From Methylophaga thalassica (lineage in GTDB: Bacteria > Pseudomonadota > Gammaproteobacteria > Nitrosococcales > Methylophagaceae), in NCBI RefSeq assembly GCF_030159795.1, contig NZ_BSND01000003.1, forward strand, positions 868,001 through 932,000: a stretch of 64,000 nt of DNA, given 5' to 3'. Position numbers and translations under genes: made by a program. The notes beneath the pieces were generated by a model, which saw only the letters and a program-made list of their open reading frames with translations, was not told where the DNA came from and ran no database searches. Of this stretch, positions 55,011-63,682 are shown in pieces. The stretch's first letter is position 1. Every line of letters starts with the position of its first letter.

Positions 55011-56974
55011 GAATAGCTAGGGATCAAAAAAGGTTACGGATAATAAGACGTTCGGCATTGCTGGTGGCTTTAGCGTGTTTGCAAAGCTGTAGCAGTATGC
55101 AGGAGACGCAACAGCAGCAATACACCGATGCCGAGTTTATCGCTGCAAAACGATTGATTGCTTATGGACAGGTGGATGAAGGCATTGCCAAATTAAAACA
55201 GTTAACCACGCAATACCCGCTTAACCCGGAATATCGCAATACCTTAAAACTGCAGCAGGAGATGAAAATCGCCGGGCTGTTACAGTCCGCTCATACGGCA
55301 CTGGATAATCATCAACCATTAGTGGCTGAGAAAACCTTTAATCAGGTGTTGGCACTGGCACCCGAAAATCAACGCGCCCTAAATGGATTGAAAAAAGTGG
55401 CGAGTGCCCAAAAACACGAAACCATCATACAAAGTGCTGAACAGGCATTTGCCAAACAGGACTTTGATACTGCTCGTAGCTTAGTGCGTGTGGTGCTGGC
55501 GGAAGATTCAACCAATGAAGCGGCCAGACAGTTATTTGAAAAGCTCGATGAGCAGGCCATTGAGAAAGTCACTACGGTGCCACACATCAAATCGGCATTT
55601 AAAAAGTCGGTCAGTCTGGAATTTAACAATGCTCCTATCAAATCGGTTTTTGAGTATATCGGCAAAGCAGGGGATTTAAATTTCACCTTTGACCGTGAAC
55701 TCAGCGATGCCATGCAAACCAGCATTATGCTGCGTGATACGCCTATCAAAGAAGCGATTGACACCATTCTGACGACAAATCAACTGGGTAAAAAAATCCT
55801 GAATGAAAACACCATTCTGATTTATCCATTAAGCCGTAGTCAGGAATACGAAGAGTTATATGTACGCAGCTTTTACCTGAACAATATGGATGCCAAACAA
55901 GCCCTGGCTTTGCTGCAAACGGTATTAAAAGTGGAAGATGTCTACGTTGATGAAAAGCTGAATACGCTGGTGATGCGAGACAGTCTGGAGTCGATAAAAA
56001 CCGCTGAAAAACTGATTGCTTCTCAGGATCTGGTTGAACCAGAAGTGATGCTGGAAGTGGAGGTGATGGAAGTCAATCGCCGTAATCTGGAAGAGATTGG
56101 CATTCGTTATCCTACCTCGGCTGCGCTGGGTGTGCGTGGTGAAGATGATGTCGATGGGCGGCTGACATTGGCCGAGCTGAAAGAATTTAATTCCGGCATG
56201 GGGGTGTTCACGGTGACCGATCCGGTGCTGGCATTAAACCTGATGCAAAAAGACACCGATACCAATCTATTAGCCAACCCGAAAATACGAGTGAAAAACC
56301 GTGATAAAGCCAAGATCCATGTTGGCGATAAAGTGCCGGTATTAACCAGTGTGTCGAATTCAACGGGCTTTGTTTCCCAGTCGGTCAGTTACATTGAGGT
56401 GGGCATCAAACTGGAAGTGGAACCGACTATCCTGATTCAGAATCAAGTCTCGATTAAGGTCAAACTGGAAGTCAGTAATATCATTGACCAAATTACCTCC
56501 AGTAGTGGCGTGGTGGCCTATTCGATTGGTAGCCGTAATGCTGATACCACCTTGTCTTTAAAAGATGGTGAAACGCAGATTCTGGCAGGGTTATTCAAAG
56601 ATGATGAGACCAATACCGACTACAAAGTACCAGGTTTATCGGGTTTGCCCTTTATTGGTCGTTTCTTCACCGATAAGAATAAAGACAGACAGAAAAACGA
56701 GATTGTCTTATTAATTACCCCACGCATTCTGCATAACATTGTGCCGGCAAACTCGGTGTATACCGCTTTCCCATCTGGGATTAACCATTCTGCGAAAAAT
56801 GGGCAGGGTCAGTATGGAGGCATGCCACAGCCTCAGCCTGCGTATCAACCTGCTTACTCTTCAGCGCCACCGCCTGTGGTGCCCACAGATGACGAAAAGC
56901 AACGCGATAACGCCAAAACAGCTCAGGAGTTTGCTGATCAAATCCTGCAAAAAGATAGCTATGGAGGCATGTAA
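55007..56974 (+). CDS. gspD: TPR-containing secretin lipoprotein, GspD-like
   Basis: A protein of 655 residues. A signal with a lipobox-like LQSC (Cys near residue 28) is followed by TPR-like helical repeats (about 35-185), an N0/STN-like domain (about 205-285; VSLEFNNAPIKSVFEYIGKAG), a further N domain and the secretin core (VPVLTSVSNSTG and LSGLPFIGRFF). The C-terminal tail is Pro/Gln-rich. TTG at 55007 has GGAG 7 nt upstream. The lipoprotein N-terminus and built-in TPRs could replace a separate pilotin. It forms the outer-membrane pore. Confidence 0.92.
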   Translation: MRIARDQKRLRIIRRSALLVALACLQSCSSMQETQQQQYTDAEFIAAKRLIAYGQVDEGIAKLKQLTTQYPLNPEYRNTLKLQQEMKIAGLLQSAHTALDNHQPLVAEKTFNQVLALAPENQRALNGLKKVASAQKHETIIQSAEQAFAKQDFDTARSLVRVVLAEDSTNEAARQLFEKLDEQAIEKVTTVPHIKSAFKKSVSLEFNNAPIKSVFEYIGKAGDLNFTFDRELSDAMQTSIMLRDTPIKEAIDTILTTNQLGKKILNENTILIYPLSRSQEYEELYVRSFYLNNMDAKQALALLQTVLKVEDVYVDEKLNTLVMRDSLESIKTAEKLIASQDLVEPEVMLEVEVMEVNRRNLEEIGIRYPTSAALGVRGEDDVDGRLTLAELKEFNSGMGVFTVTDPVLALNLMQKDTDTNLLANPKIRVKNRDKAKIHVGDKVPVLTSVSNSTGFVSQSVSYIEVGIKLEVEPTILIQNQVSIKVKLEVSNIIDQITSSSGVVAYSIGSRNADTTLSLKDGETQILAGLFKDDETNTDYKVPGLSGLPFIGRFFTDKNKDRQKNEIVLLITPRILHNIVPANSVYTAFPSGINHSAKNGQGQYGGMPQPQPAYQPAYSSAPPPVVPTDDEKQRDNAKTAQEFADQILQKDSYGGM

Positions 56975-56979
56975 TCAAG

Positions 56980-57462
56980 ATGCCTGGAAACAGAAAACAG
57001 CAGGGTTTCACATTAATTGAGTTGTTAGTGGCGCTCACTTTATTAGCGCTGATTGTCAGCTCCGCAGCGCCTTTAGTGCAACTCAGTGCTCAACGTAATA
57101 AAGAGCAGGAACTAAAGCGGGCGCTCTGGCAAATACGCGATGCGATTGACGCCTATAAACAAGCGGTGGATGACGGACGAATTGAACTCTCTGATGACGC
57201 CTCGGGCTATCCGGAAAGCCTGCAAATGCTGGTGGATGGTGTCGAAGATGCACAAGATCCGGAACACAAAAAGATCTATTTCCTTAGACGTATTCCACGT
57301 GATCCGTTTGCCAGTGATCCCAGTTTAAGTAATGCCGAAACCTGGGGATTACGTAGTTACGAAAGTTCGTTTGAGGATAAATCTGCCGGTGATGATGTGT
57401 ACGACGTGTACTCACTATCCAATGGAATGGGTATTAATCAACAGCCATACAAGGAATGGTAA
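56980..57462 (+). CDS. pseudopilin 2
   Basis: A protein of 160 residues with a prepilin site after QQG and the segment FTLIELLVALTLLALIV (Glu at +5). The body is helical and then acidic. It ends NQQPYKEW, a Tyr/Glu/Trp ending echoed in the next pseudopilin (TPYAEW). It is probably a minor or second pseudopilin of the machine. It ends in TAATG overlap with the next gene. Confidence 0.87.
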   Translation: MPGNRKQQGFTLIELLVALTLLALIVSSAAPLVQLSAQRNKEQELKRALWQIRDAIDAYKQAVDDGRIELSDDASGYPESLQMLVDGVEDAQDPEHKKIYFLRRIPRDPFASDPSLSNAETWGLRSYESSFEDKSAGDDVYDVYSLSNGMGINQQPYKEW

Positions 57463-57839
57463 TGAAGACGAATAAAGGCTTTACCTTAGTGGAAATATTA
57501 GTGGTATTAACCATTATCGCCATTTTATTGAGTCTGGTGGCGCCACGTTATTTCGCCTCTATAGATCGTTCAAAAGAAAAAGTGCTACGTCATGATTTGA
57601 TCGTCATGCGTAGTGCGATTGACCAATATTTTGCCGACAGAAATGCCTATCCGGACACCCTTGAGCAACTGGTTGAAGGGCGTTATTTACGTGAAGTGCC
57701 GGTAGACCCCATTACTGAACGACGTGACACATGGGTATTTACACCACCCAAAGACAGTTATTACGAAGGCGATATTGCCAATGTCTATAGCGGCTCGGAG
57801 TTGATCTCCTCGGAAGGAACCCCGTATGCCGAGTGGTAA
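57462..57839 (+). CDS. pseudopilin 3
   Basis: A protein of 125 residues: after NKG the segment FTLVEILVVLTIIAILLSLV has Glu at +5. A short GspG-like body follows (DLIVMRSAIDQYFADRNAYPDTLEQLVEGRYL). AAGGA lies 6 nt before ATG 57462; the in-frame ATG at 57456 is less well placed. The next gene begins inside it. Confidence 0.88.
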   Translation: MKTNKGFTLVEILVVLTIIAILLSLVAPRYFASIDRSKEKVLRHDLIVMRSAIDQYFADRNAYPDTLEQLVEGRYLREVPVDPITERRDTWVFTPPKDSYYEGDIANVYSGSELISSEGTPYAEW

Positions 57840-58296
57840 GCAACAAGGTTTTATCTTGCTTGGCATGCTGTGTTTGCTGGTGATTGCCGGTTACGTGTTA
57901 ACCCAGGCAAGTGCCCGTTGGAGTGATGTGGTTCAGCGTCAGCGGGAACAGGAATTATTAAAAGTCGGTGACACCATCCGTAAAGCCATTGGTCGTTATT
58001 ACAACGCCACACCGGGCGTAGTGAAACAGTATCCGCCCAATTTGGAAGCCTTGTTATATGACGACAGGTTTCCTACACCACAACGTTATCTGAGAAAGCT
58101 TTATATCGATCCTATGACACAACGGGAAGGCTGGGGCATTGTTGTCGCCCCCAGTGGCGGGGTGATGGGCATTAATAGTCTGTCCGGTGATAAACCCTTC
58201 AAGCAGAAAAATTTTCGGCCTATCTACCAGGAGTTTGAGGATAAGGAATATTACGCTGAATGGTTTTTTGTCTACGTAGAAGACTATCGCTCATAA
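57826..58296 (+). CDS. atypical pseudopilin lacking Glu at +5
   Basis: A protein of 156 residues with a prepilin-like site after QQG but the segment FILLGMLCLLVIAGYVL, with Gly where Glu is expected at +5. The body has pseudopilin-like pieces (VGDTIRKAIGRYYNATPG, then YPPNLEALLYDDRF). GspK and other tip pseudopilins also lack this Glu, so a tip role is possible. It starts 14 nt inside the previous gene and ends 43 bp before the T1SS ABC gene. Confidence 0.82.
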   Translation: MPSGKQQGFILLGMLCLLVIAGYVLTQASARWSDVVQRQREQELLKVGDTIRKAIGRYYNATPGVVKQYPPNLEALLYDDRFPTPQRYLRKLYIDPMTQREGWGIVVAPSGGVMGINSLSGDKPFKQKNFRPIYQEFEDKEYYAEWFFVYVEDYRS

Positions 58297-58339
58297 GAGG
58301 CAAACCCTCTGACAACACGCAACAAAAATGAAGGTGACC

Positions 58340-60070
58340 ATGGTGAAGAAGCCGCTTAAAACTACAAAGAATGAAATCGCCGAGTCGTTGCTCGCCTTTA
58401 AATCCGTGTTTATTACGGTGGGGATTTTCAGTGCTATTTTGAATATTCTGATGCTGACGCCGTCGCTGTATATGTTGCAGGTCTATGATCGAGTGCTGAC
58501 CAGTCGTAATGAGTCGACTTTATTAATGCTGACCGTGATGGTGGTGGGTGCTTATCTAGTGCTGGGCGGTCTGGAGTTTGTACGTAGTTTTGTGTTGATC
58601 CGGGTGTCTGCCAAGCTCGATATGATGCTGAATAAACGGGTGTACACCGCGGCATTTGAACAGAGTTTGAAAAGAGCCGGTGTCAATGCCGGCCAGTTTC
58701 TGCAAGACCTGACCAGTATCCGCCAGTTTATGAGCGGCAATGCCTTATTCGCCTTTTTTGATGCGCCGTGGTTTCCCATTTATCTGTTTATCATCTTTCT
58801 GTTTGATACCTCGCTGGGCTTCTTTGCCTTGTTTGGTTCATTAGCATTGATTGCCTTGGCTATTGCTAATGAACGTTTATCTAAAAAGCCTTTATCAGAA
58901 GCGAATGAAGCGTCCATCGCAGCGAATAATCTGGCGACCAATAATTTACGTAATGCAGAAGTGATTGAAGCGATGGGCATGCTGCCCAACCTGATGTCAC
59001 GTTGGTACAAACTGCAATGTCGTTTTTTATTATTACAGGGCGATGCCAGTGAAAAGTCAGGCGTCATTTCTGCCATCAGCCGTTTTGTCAGATTGTCATT
59101 GCAGTCACTTATTCTCGGGCTCGGGGGGTTATTGGTGCTAGAAGATAAAATCACCCCAGGCATGATGATTGTGGCCTCGATTTTAATGGGCCGTGCACTG
59201 ACTCCTGTCGAGCAACTGATGAGTGTCTGGAAAACCTGGAGCGGGGCGAAAAGTGCCTATGGTCGGATTAATGAACTACTGACGGCAAACCCTGCCCGTG
59301 AGGTGAATATGCCTTTGCCCAAACCCAAAGGTCTGGTGACGGTAGAGGCCATCACGGTAATTCCGGCGGGTGGAACAGTGCCAACACTGAGAAATGTCAG
59401 CTTTTCTATCGCCCCCGGGGATGTGCTTGGCATTATTGGTCCCAGTGGTGCAGGTAAGTCGACATTGGCACGAGCATTGGTTGGCATTGCATCCACGGCA
59501 GCGGGACATGTCCGCCTCGATTCGGCTGATATTTTTCAGTGGAATAAACATGAGCTTGGCCCATATATCGGTTACTTACCACAAAACATCGAACTGTTTG
59601 CTGGCACTGTCAGTGAAAATATTGCCCGTTTTGGTGAAGTGAATCCCAGTAAGGTGATTTCAGCAGCCCAGCAGGCGGGTGTGCACGACATGATTTTACG
59701 ATTGCCAGAGGGCTATGACACCCGACTCGGCGACGATGGTGCTGGTCTTTCAGGTGGTCAAAAGCAGCGTCTGGGGCTGGCACGTGCAATTTATGACGAT
59801 CCTTCCTTATTGGTGCTGGATGAACCGAATTCTAATCTGGATGAAACCGGTGAGCAGGCGCTGATTAATACGATAAAACGTCTGCAACAACGTGGAAAAA
59901 CCATTGTGATGATTACCCATCGTTCTAATGCTTTAGCGGCAACCAGCAAGTTACTGCTGTTAGTCGATGGCACTGCACAACTGTTCGGTCCGACCAAAGA
60001 GGTGATGGCGACACTGGCTAATAAACAGAAAAATAAAAGTACCCCGGCAAAAGCAACATCGGCAGCATAA
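58340..60070 (+). CDS. T1SS ABC transporter (PrtD/HasD family)
   Basis: A protein of 576 residues: a six-segment membrane domain (LTPSLYMLQVYDRVLTSRNE is the PrtD-family hallmark) and an ATPase with Walker A GPSGAGKST, signature LSGGQKQRLGLARAI and Walker B LLVLDEPNSNLD. No C39 peptidase-like domain is present, as usual for exporters of serralysins, lipases and HasA. ATG at 58340 (AAGG 5 nt upstream) is preferred over 58328. The RTX protein at 46831 is the likely cargo. Confidence 0.93.
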   Translation: MVKKPLKTTKNEIAESLLAFKSVFITVGIFSAILNILMLTPSLYMLQVYDRVLTSRNESTLLMLTVMVVGAYLVLGGLEFVRSFVLIRVSAKLDMMLNKRVYTAAFEQSLKRAGVNAGQFLQDLTSIRQFMSGNALFAFFDAPWFPIYLFIIFLFDTSLGFFALFGSLALIALAIANERLSKKPLSEANEASIAANNLATNNLRNAEVIEAMGMLPNLMSRWYKLQCRFLLLQGDASEKSGVISAISRFVRLSLQSLILGLGGLLVLEDKITPGMMIVASILMGRALTPVEQLMSVWKTWSGAKSAYGRINELLTANPAREVNMPLPKPKGLVTVEAITVIPAGGTVPTLRNVSFSIAPGDVLGIIGPSGAGKSTLARALVGIASTAAGHVRLDSADIFQWNKHELGPYIGYLPQNIELFAGTVSENIARFGEVNPSKVISAAQQAGVHDMILRLPEGYDTRLGDDGAGLSGGQKQRLGLARAIYDDPSLLVLDEPNSNLDETGEQALINTIKRLQQRGKTIVMITHRSNALAATSKLLLLVDGTAQLFGPTKEVMATLANKQKNKSTPAKATSAA

Positions 60071-60072
60071 CT

Positions 60073-61428
60073 ATGAGCGAATCTATGAGTACAACACAGT
60101 CTGAATCTCGTCATCAACAGCCCGAGGCCGTGAGTCAAACCATCAGTACCGATATCCAAAAATACACCCGGATGGGCTGGTTAATCGTACTGGCTGGATT
60201 TGGTGGTTTTTTAGTCTGGGCTTTACTGGCACCTTTAGACAAGGGCGTCCCGTTAAATGGCAAAGTCTCTGTCGCTACCAATAAAAAGGCCGTGCAGTAT
60301 CAGGATGGCGGCACGGTTGATGCCATTCTGGTCAAAGAGGGCTCGGTGGTGAAAGCCGGTGATGTCTTGGTCAGAATGAACAATGTTCAGGCGAAGGCCA
60401 ATGCTGAAACCAACCGGGTGCAATATTACATCGCCAAAGCCACTGAGGCCCGATTGATTGCTGAGCGAGATGATAAGGACAAGATTGAATTTCCAGCAAT
60501 GCTAGCTGAAATATCAGATAACCCAAGGGTGACGAGCTATCTGGAAACGCAAAAAGAAGTGTTTTTCTCACGCCGCAATACCTTAAAAAGTGAGTTATCG
60601 GCCATCAGTGAAAACATTAATGGCTTAATCTCACAAACCAAAGGTTTACAAGCTTCACGTAAAAATAAAGAAGAGCAACTGACCTATATTAACGAACAGC
60701 TCGAAGGCATCCGCGAGTTGGAAAAAGAAGGTTATGTGGCCCGTAATCGTCTATTGGAACTGGAGCAAACCGCGGCACAAATCAATGCCACTATTTCAGA
60801 AGATATTGGCAATATTGCCCGTGCTCAGAGTCAGGTCAGTGAACTCAAACTAAGCCGCTTACGTCGCGAGCAGGAATATAAAGAGCAAGTCAGGGAGCAG
60901 CTGTCAGAGGTACAAAGACAAGTCGATGCTTTGGGCAGTCAGTTAACCGGTCTGGACTATGACTTAGAAAAGGTGCTGGTGCGAGCACCTGCCTCTGGCA
61001 TTGTGGTCGGACTCAAGGTATTCACTGAAGGGGCGGTAGTTGCTCCCGGATTTAAAATGATGGACATCGTGCCCAGCGAAGATTCCTTAGTTGTCGAAGG
61101 GCAACTGCCAGTACATTTAATTGATAAAGTGCGTGCCGGTTTGCCGGTAGAGTTAATGTTTACCGCCTTTAATCGAAACCTGACGCCGCATGTACCGGGT
61201 GAAGTCACCCAGATATCGGCTGATCGTTTGATTGATGAAATAACCGGTGAGCCCTATTACCAGTTGATTGCCAAGGTCTCGCCTGAAGGTATAGAGATGA
61301 TGCCGGATCTCACTGTGAAACCGGGTATGCCGGTAGAAATGTTTGTTAAAACCGGTGAGCGAACCATGATGAATTATCTGCTCAAGCCGTTTATTGATCG
61401 TCTGAAACTGTCCATGACCGAAGAGTAG
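60073..61428 (+). CDS. T1SS membrane-fusion protein (HlyD/PrtE family)
   Basis: A protein of 451 residues with one N-terminal transmembrane segment (about 35-56), a split lipoyl domain (PLNGKVSVATNKKAVQYQDG, then VRAPASGIVVGLKV), a long coiled-coil hairpin and a C-terminal beta domain. It starts 2 bp after the ABC gene and bridges it to the outer-membrane channel. Confidence 0.93.
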   Translation: MSESMSTTQSESRHQQPEAVSQTISTDIQKYTRMGWLIVLAGFGGFLVWALLAPLDKGVPLNGKVSVATNKKAVQYQDGGTVDAILVKEGSVVKAGDVLVRMNNVQAKANAETNRVQYYIAKATEARLIAERDDKDKIEFPAMLAEISDNPRVTSYLETQKEVFFSRRNTLKSELSAISENINGLISQTKGLQASRKNKEEQLTYINEQLEGIRELEKEGYVARNRLLELEQTAAQINATISEDIGNIARAQSQVSELKLSRLRREQEYKEQVREQLSEVQRQVDALGSQLTGLDYDLEKVLVRAPASGIVVGLKVFTEGAVVAPGFKMMDIVPSEDSLVVEGQLPVHLIDKVRAGLPVELMFTAFNRNLTPHVPGEVTQISADRLIDEITGEPYYQLIAKVSPEGIEMMPDLTVKPGMPVEMFVKTGERTMMNYLLKPFIDRLKLSMTEE

Positions 61429-61433
61429 TGAAT

Positions 61434-62768
61434 ATGACGTTATGGAGACAAGCTGTTTACCTTGCTGTAATGGGGGCGTTATGTATCCATCAGGCACAGG
61501 CATTAGATTTGGTGGAAGCGTATACGTTGGCACGGGCTAATGATCCGACCTTTAAGGCCGCTTATCAGGCGTATCAGGCAGGTAAGGAATACAAAACATT
61601 AGGTCGGGCCAATTTATTACCGATGGTCACTGCCAGTTATTCACGGTTTCGTAATCATGCGGATATTGAGTATCAGAATAGTTTATTCAGCCGAACTGAA
61701 AAACGTGAATATGCCAGTGAATCCGCTGCGGTTCAGCTACGGCAGCCATTGATTAACTTTGATGCTTATGCCCGTTATAAACAAGGGGTGGCACAAACAT
61801 CAATGAGTGAACAGGAGTTTGCCATTCGTGATCAGGAACTGATTTTACGTGTCTTTAACCGCTACGCTGCTGTTTTATACGCCAAAGATATGTTGTCACT
61901 GTCTGAACGTAAAAAAGCGGCCTATGAAGAACAGATGCAAGCCAATCTGTATATGTATAAACACGGTGAAGGCACCAAGACCGATATTCTGGAATCACAA
62001 GCCCGATACGATTTGGCTGAAGCCGATATTGTGGAAGCCAGGGATAACGTTAGTGATGCTCAGGCTGCCTTGGATCAAATCCTGGGCAGAACAACAGAAA
62101 GCATTGATCCCTTATTGGATAACTTTACGCTGCTGCCACTGCAAACTGATGATTTAGCCGAGTGGGAAGCGATAGCGTTACAAAATAATATCGAATTAAG
62201 CATTCAACGTTATGCCGTTGAGGTGGCACAGCAGGAGCTAAAACGCAGTCAGGCCGGACATTTGCCAAAGCTGGATGCAGTTGCCAGCTGGAATAACAAT
62301 ACCTCTGATACCACCAATACGTATAACCAGGAATCCACCATCCGTTCTGTTGGTTTGCAAGTGACAGTACCGATTTTTTCAGGTGGTGCGACATCGGCGC
62401 GCGTGCGTCAGTCACAAGCTAATTTATATAAAGCCAAAGAACAGTTTGATGAGACGGCGAACAAGGTAACACTGGAATTACAGCAGCAGTTTAATCTGGT
62501 GTCCAATGCCAAACGCAAACTAAAAGCCTACAGAACGGCGGTCAACTCGGCTGAAATGTTGGTTCACGCGACCAAAAAAAGCATCAAAGGCGGCACCCGT
62601 ACCAATGTGGATGTGCTTAATGCGGAAAGTCAGTTATTTGAAGCCAAAGCAGATTTATTGCTGGCCCGTTATAACTATCTTCAGAGTTACCTCAACTTTA
62701 AAAAAGCGGCAGGCACGCTGGTATTTGATGATCTTGAACATGTGGCATCTCGTTTCCGATCACAGTAA
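61434..62768 (+). CDS. T1SS outer-membrane channel (TolC/PrtF family)
   Basis: A protein of 444 residues with a signal peptide ending HQAQA and the TolC-type opening LVEAYTLARANDPTFKAAYQ. Two repeated coiled-coil units follow. ATG at 61434 is preferred over GTG at 61428, which overlaps the previous stop. With the two genes before it, it completes a self-sufficient type I secretion system. Confidence 0.93.
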   Translation: MTLWRQAVYLAVMGALCIHQAQALDLVEAYTLARANDPTFKAAYQAYQAGKEYKTLGRANLLPMVTASYSRFRNHADIEYQNSLFSRTEKREYASESAAVQLRQPLINFDAYARYKQGVAQTSMSEQEFAIRDQELILRVFNRYAAVLYAKDMLSLSERKKAAYEEQMQANLYMYKHGEGTKTDILESQARYDLAEADIVEARDNVSDAQAALDQILGRTTESIDPLLDNFTLLPLQTDDLAEWEAIALQNNIELSIQRYAVEVAQQELKRSQAGHLPKLDAVASWNNNTSDTTNTYNQESTIRSVGLQVTVPIFSGGATSARVRQSQANLYKAKEQFDETANKVTLELQQQFNLVSNAKRKLKAYRTAVNSAEMLVHATKKSIKGGTRTNVDVLNAESQLFEAKADLLLARYNYLQSYLNFKKAAGTLVFDDLEHVASRFRSQ

Positions 62769-62818
62769 ATAACAAGATAGCTGGTCACCAAGGGCGTGTT
62801 AAAAACGTGTTTTTGCAA

Positions 62819-62846
62819 AAAAAGTGTAAATAAATTGTCACTTTTT
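62819..62846 (+). terminator. weak hairpin after T1SS operon
   Basis: AAAAAGTG and CACTTTTT pair around 12 nt and the T-run is part of the second arm. The stem is AT-rich, so partial termination before exbB is the most that can be said. Confidence 0.45.
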
Positions 62847-62965
62847 CATTTTCGATTGGCATAGAGAGTAAGAGCACAACAAAAGGATGCTCGTTCGCGA
62901 ATGATCTGCTGAAGTTTTTAGTACGTCATTGCTTGTAATATTGAATTCTAAGGAAAGTGGTTTTT

Positions 62966-63610
62966 ATGGATGCAGTTCCAGATATTGTTGATGCGGTACT
63001 TATCTTTCTTGTTATTTTGTCTGTGATTATCTGGTCAGTAGGTATTAGCAAATACTTGGCGTTTTATCGTAACAGCCGGTTTGACCGAGAGTTTTTGGCT
63101 GTTTTTTCAAAAGCGCGTGATATTCAGGATCTACTGGCGGTGATGTCTTCAACAAAAGGGCGTCTTGCCAGAGTCTGCCAGGCCGGATTGGATGAACTGG
63201 TTTCATGGCAATATCTAGCGAATTCTGTCGCGCCTGATGATAAACGTGAAATGTTGATGCATTCCCTGAAACAACAGGCGCATGCTGAACAAACCCGTAT
63301 GGAAAATGGCTTATCTATTCTGGCCAGTGTCGGCTCCACAGCACCTTTTATCGGTTTATTCGGCACGGTATGGGGCATTATGAATGCATTAAAAAGTATT
63401 ACGGCGATGGGCTCGGCCAGTCTTGATGTCGTCGCTGGTCCGATAGGGGAAGCGCTGATCGCAACGGCGATTGGTATTGCCACGGCTGTGCCTGCCGTTC
63501 TCGCCTACAACTACTTTTTACGAAAAGTCAGATTATCTGCTGCCACCATGGATAACTTTGCGTCTGCATTTCATCTGTTGGTGCTTAAATCCCGTATCAA
63601 ACACGATTAA
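62966..63610 (+). CDS. exbB: ExbB/MotA/TolQ-family proton channel protein
   Basis: A protein of 214 residues with three transmembrane segments (about 10-30, 115-140 and 160-185) and the family core GLFGTVWGIMNALKSI, then EALIATAIGIATAVPAVLAYN. ATG at 62966 fits the family N-terminus better than GTG at 62957. With ExbD it would energise a TonB protein, probably encoded past the window, to drive the receptor at 42069. A 190-bp gap separates it from the T1SS genes. Confidence 0.92.
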   Translation: MDAVPDIVDAVLIFLVILSVIIWSVGISKYLAFYRNSRFDREFLAVFSKARDIQDLLAVMSSTKGRLARVCQAGLDELVSWQYLANSVAPDDKREMLMHSLKQQAHAEQTRMENGLSILASVGSTAPFIGLFGTVWGIMNALKSITAMGSASLDVVAGPIGEALIATAIGIATAVPAVLAYNYFLRKVRLSAATMDNFASAFHLLVLKSRIKHD

Positions 63611-63682
63611 CAGTCGTGTTTCTGTTCTACCTGTTTTATCAGGTACGAAAACGATACCCATGAGTAATAGAGGAAGTCTGCT

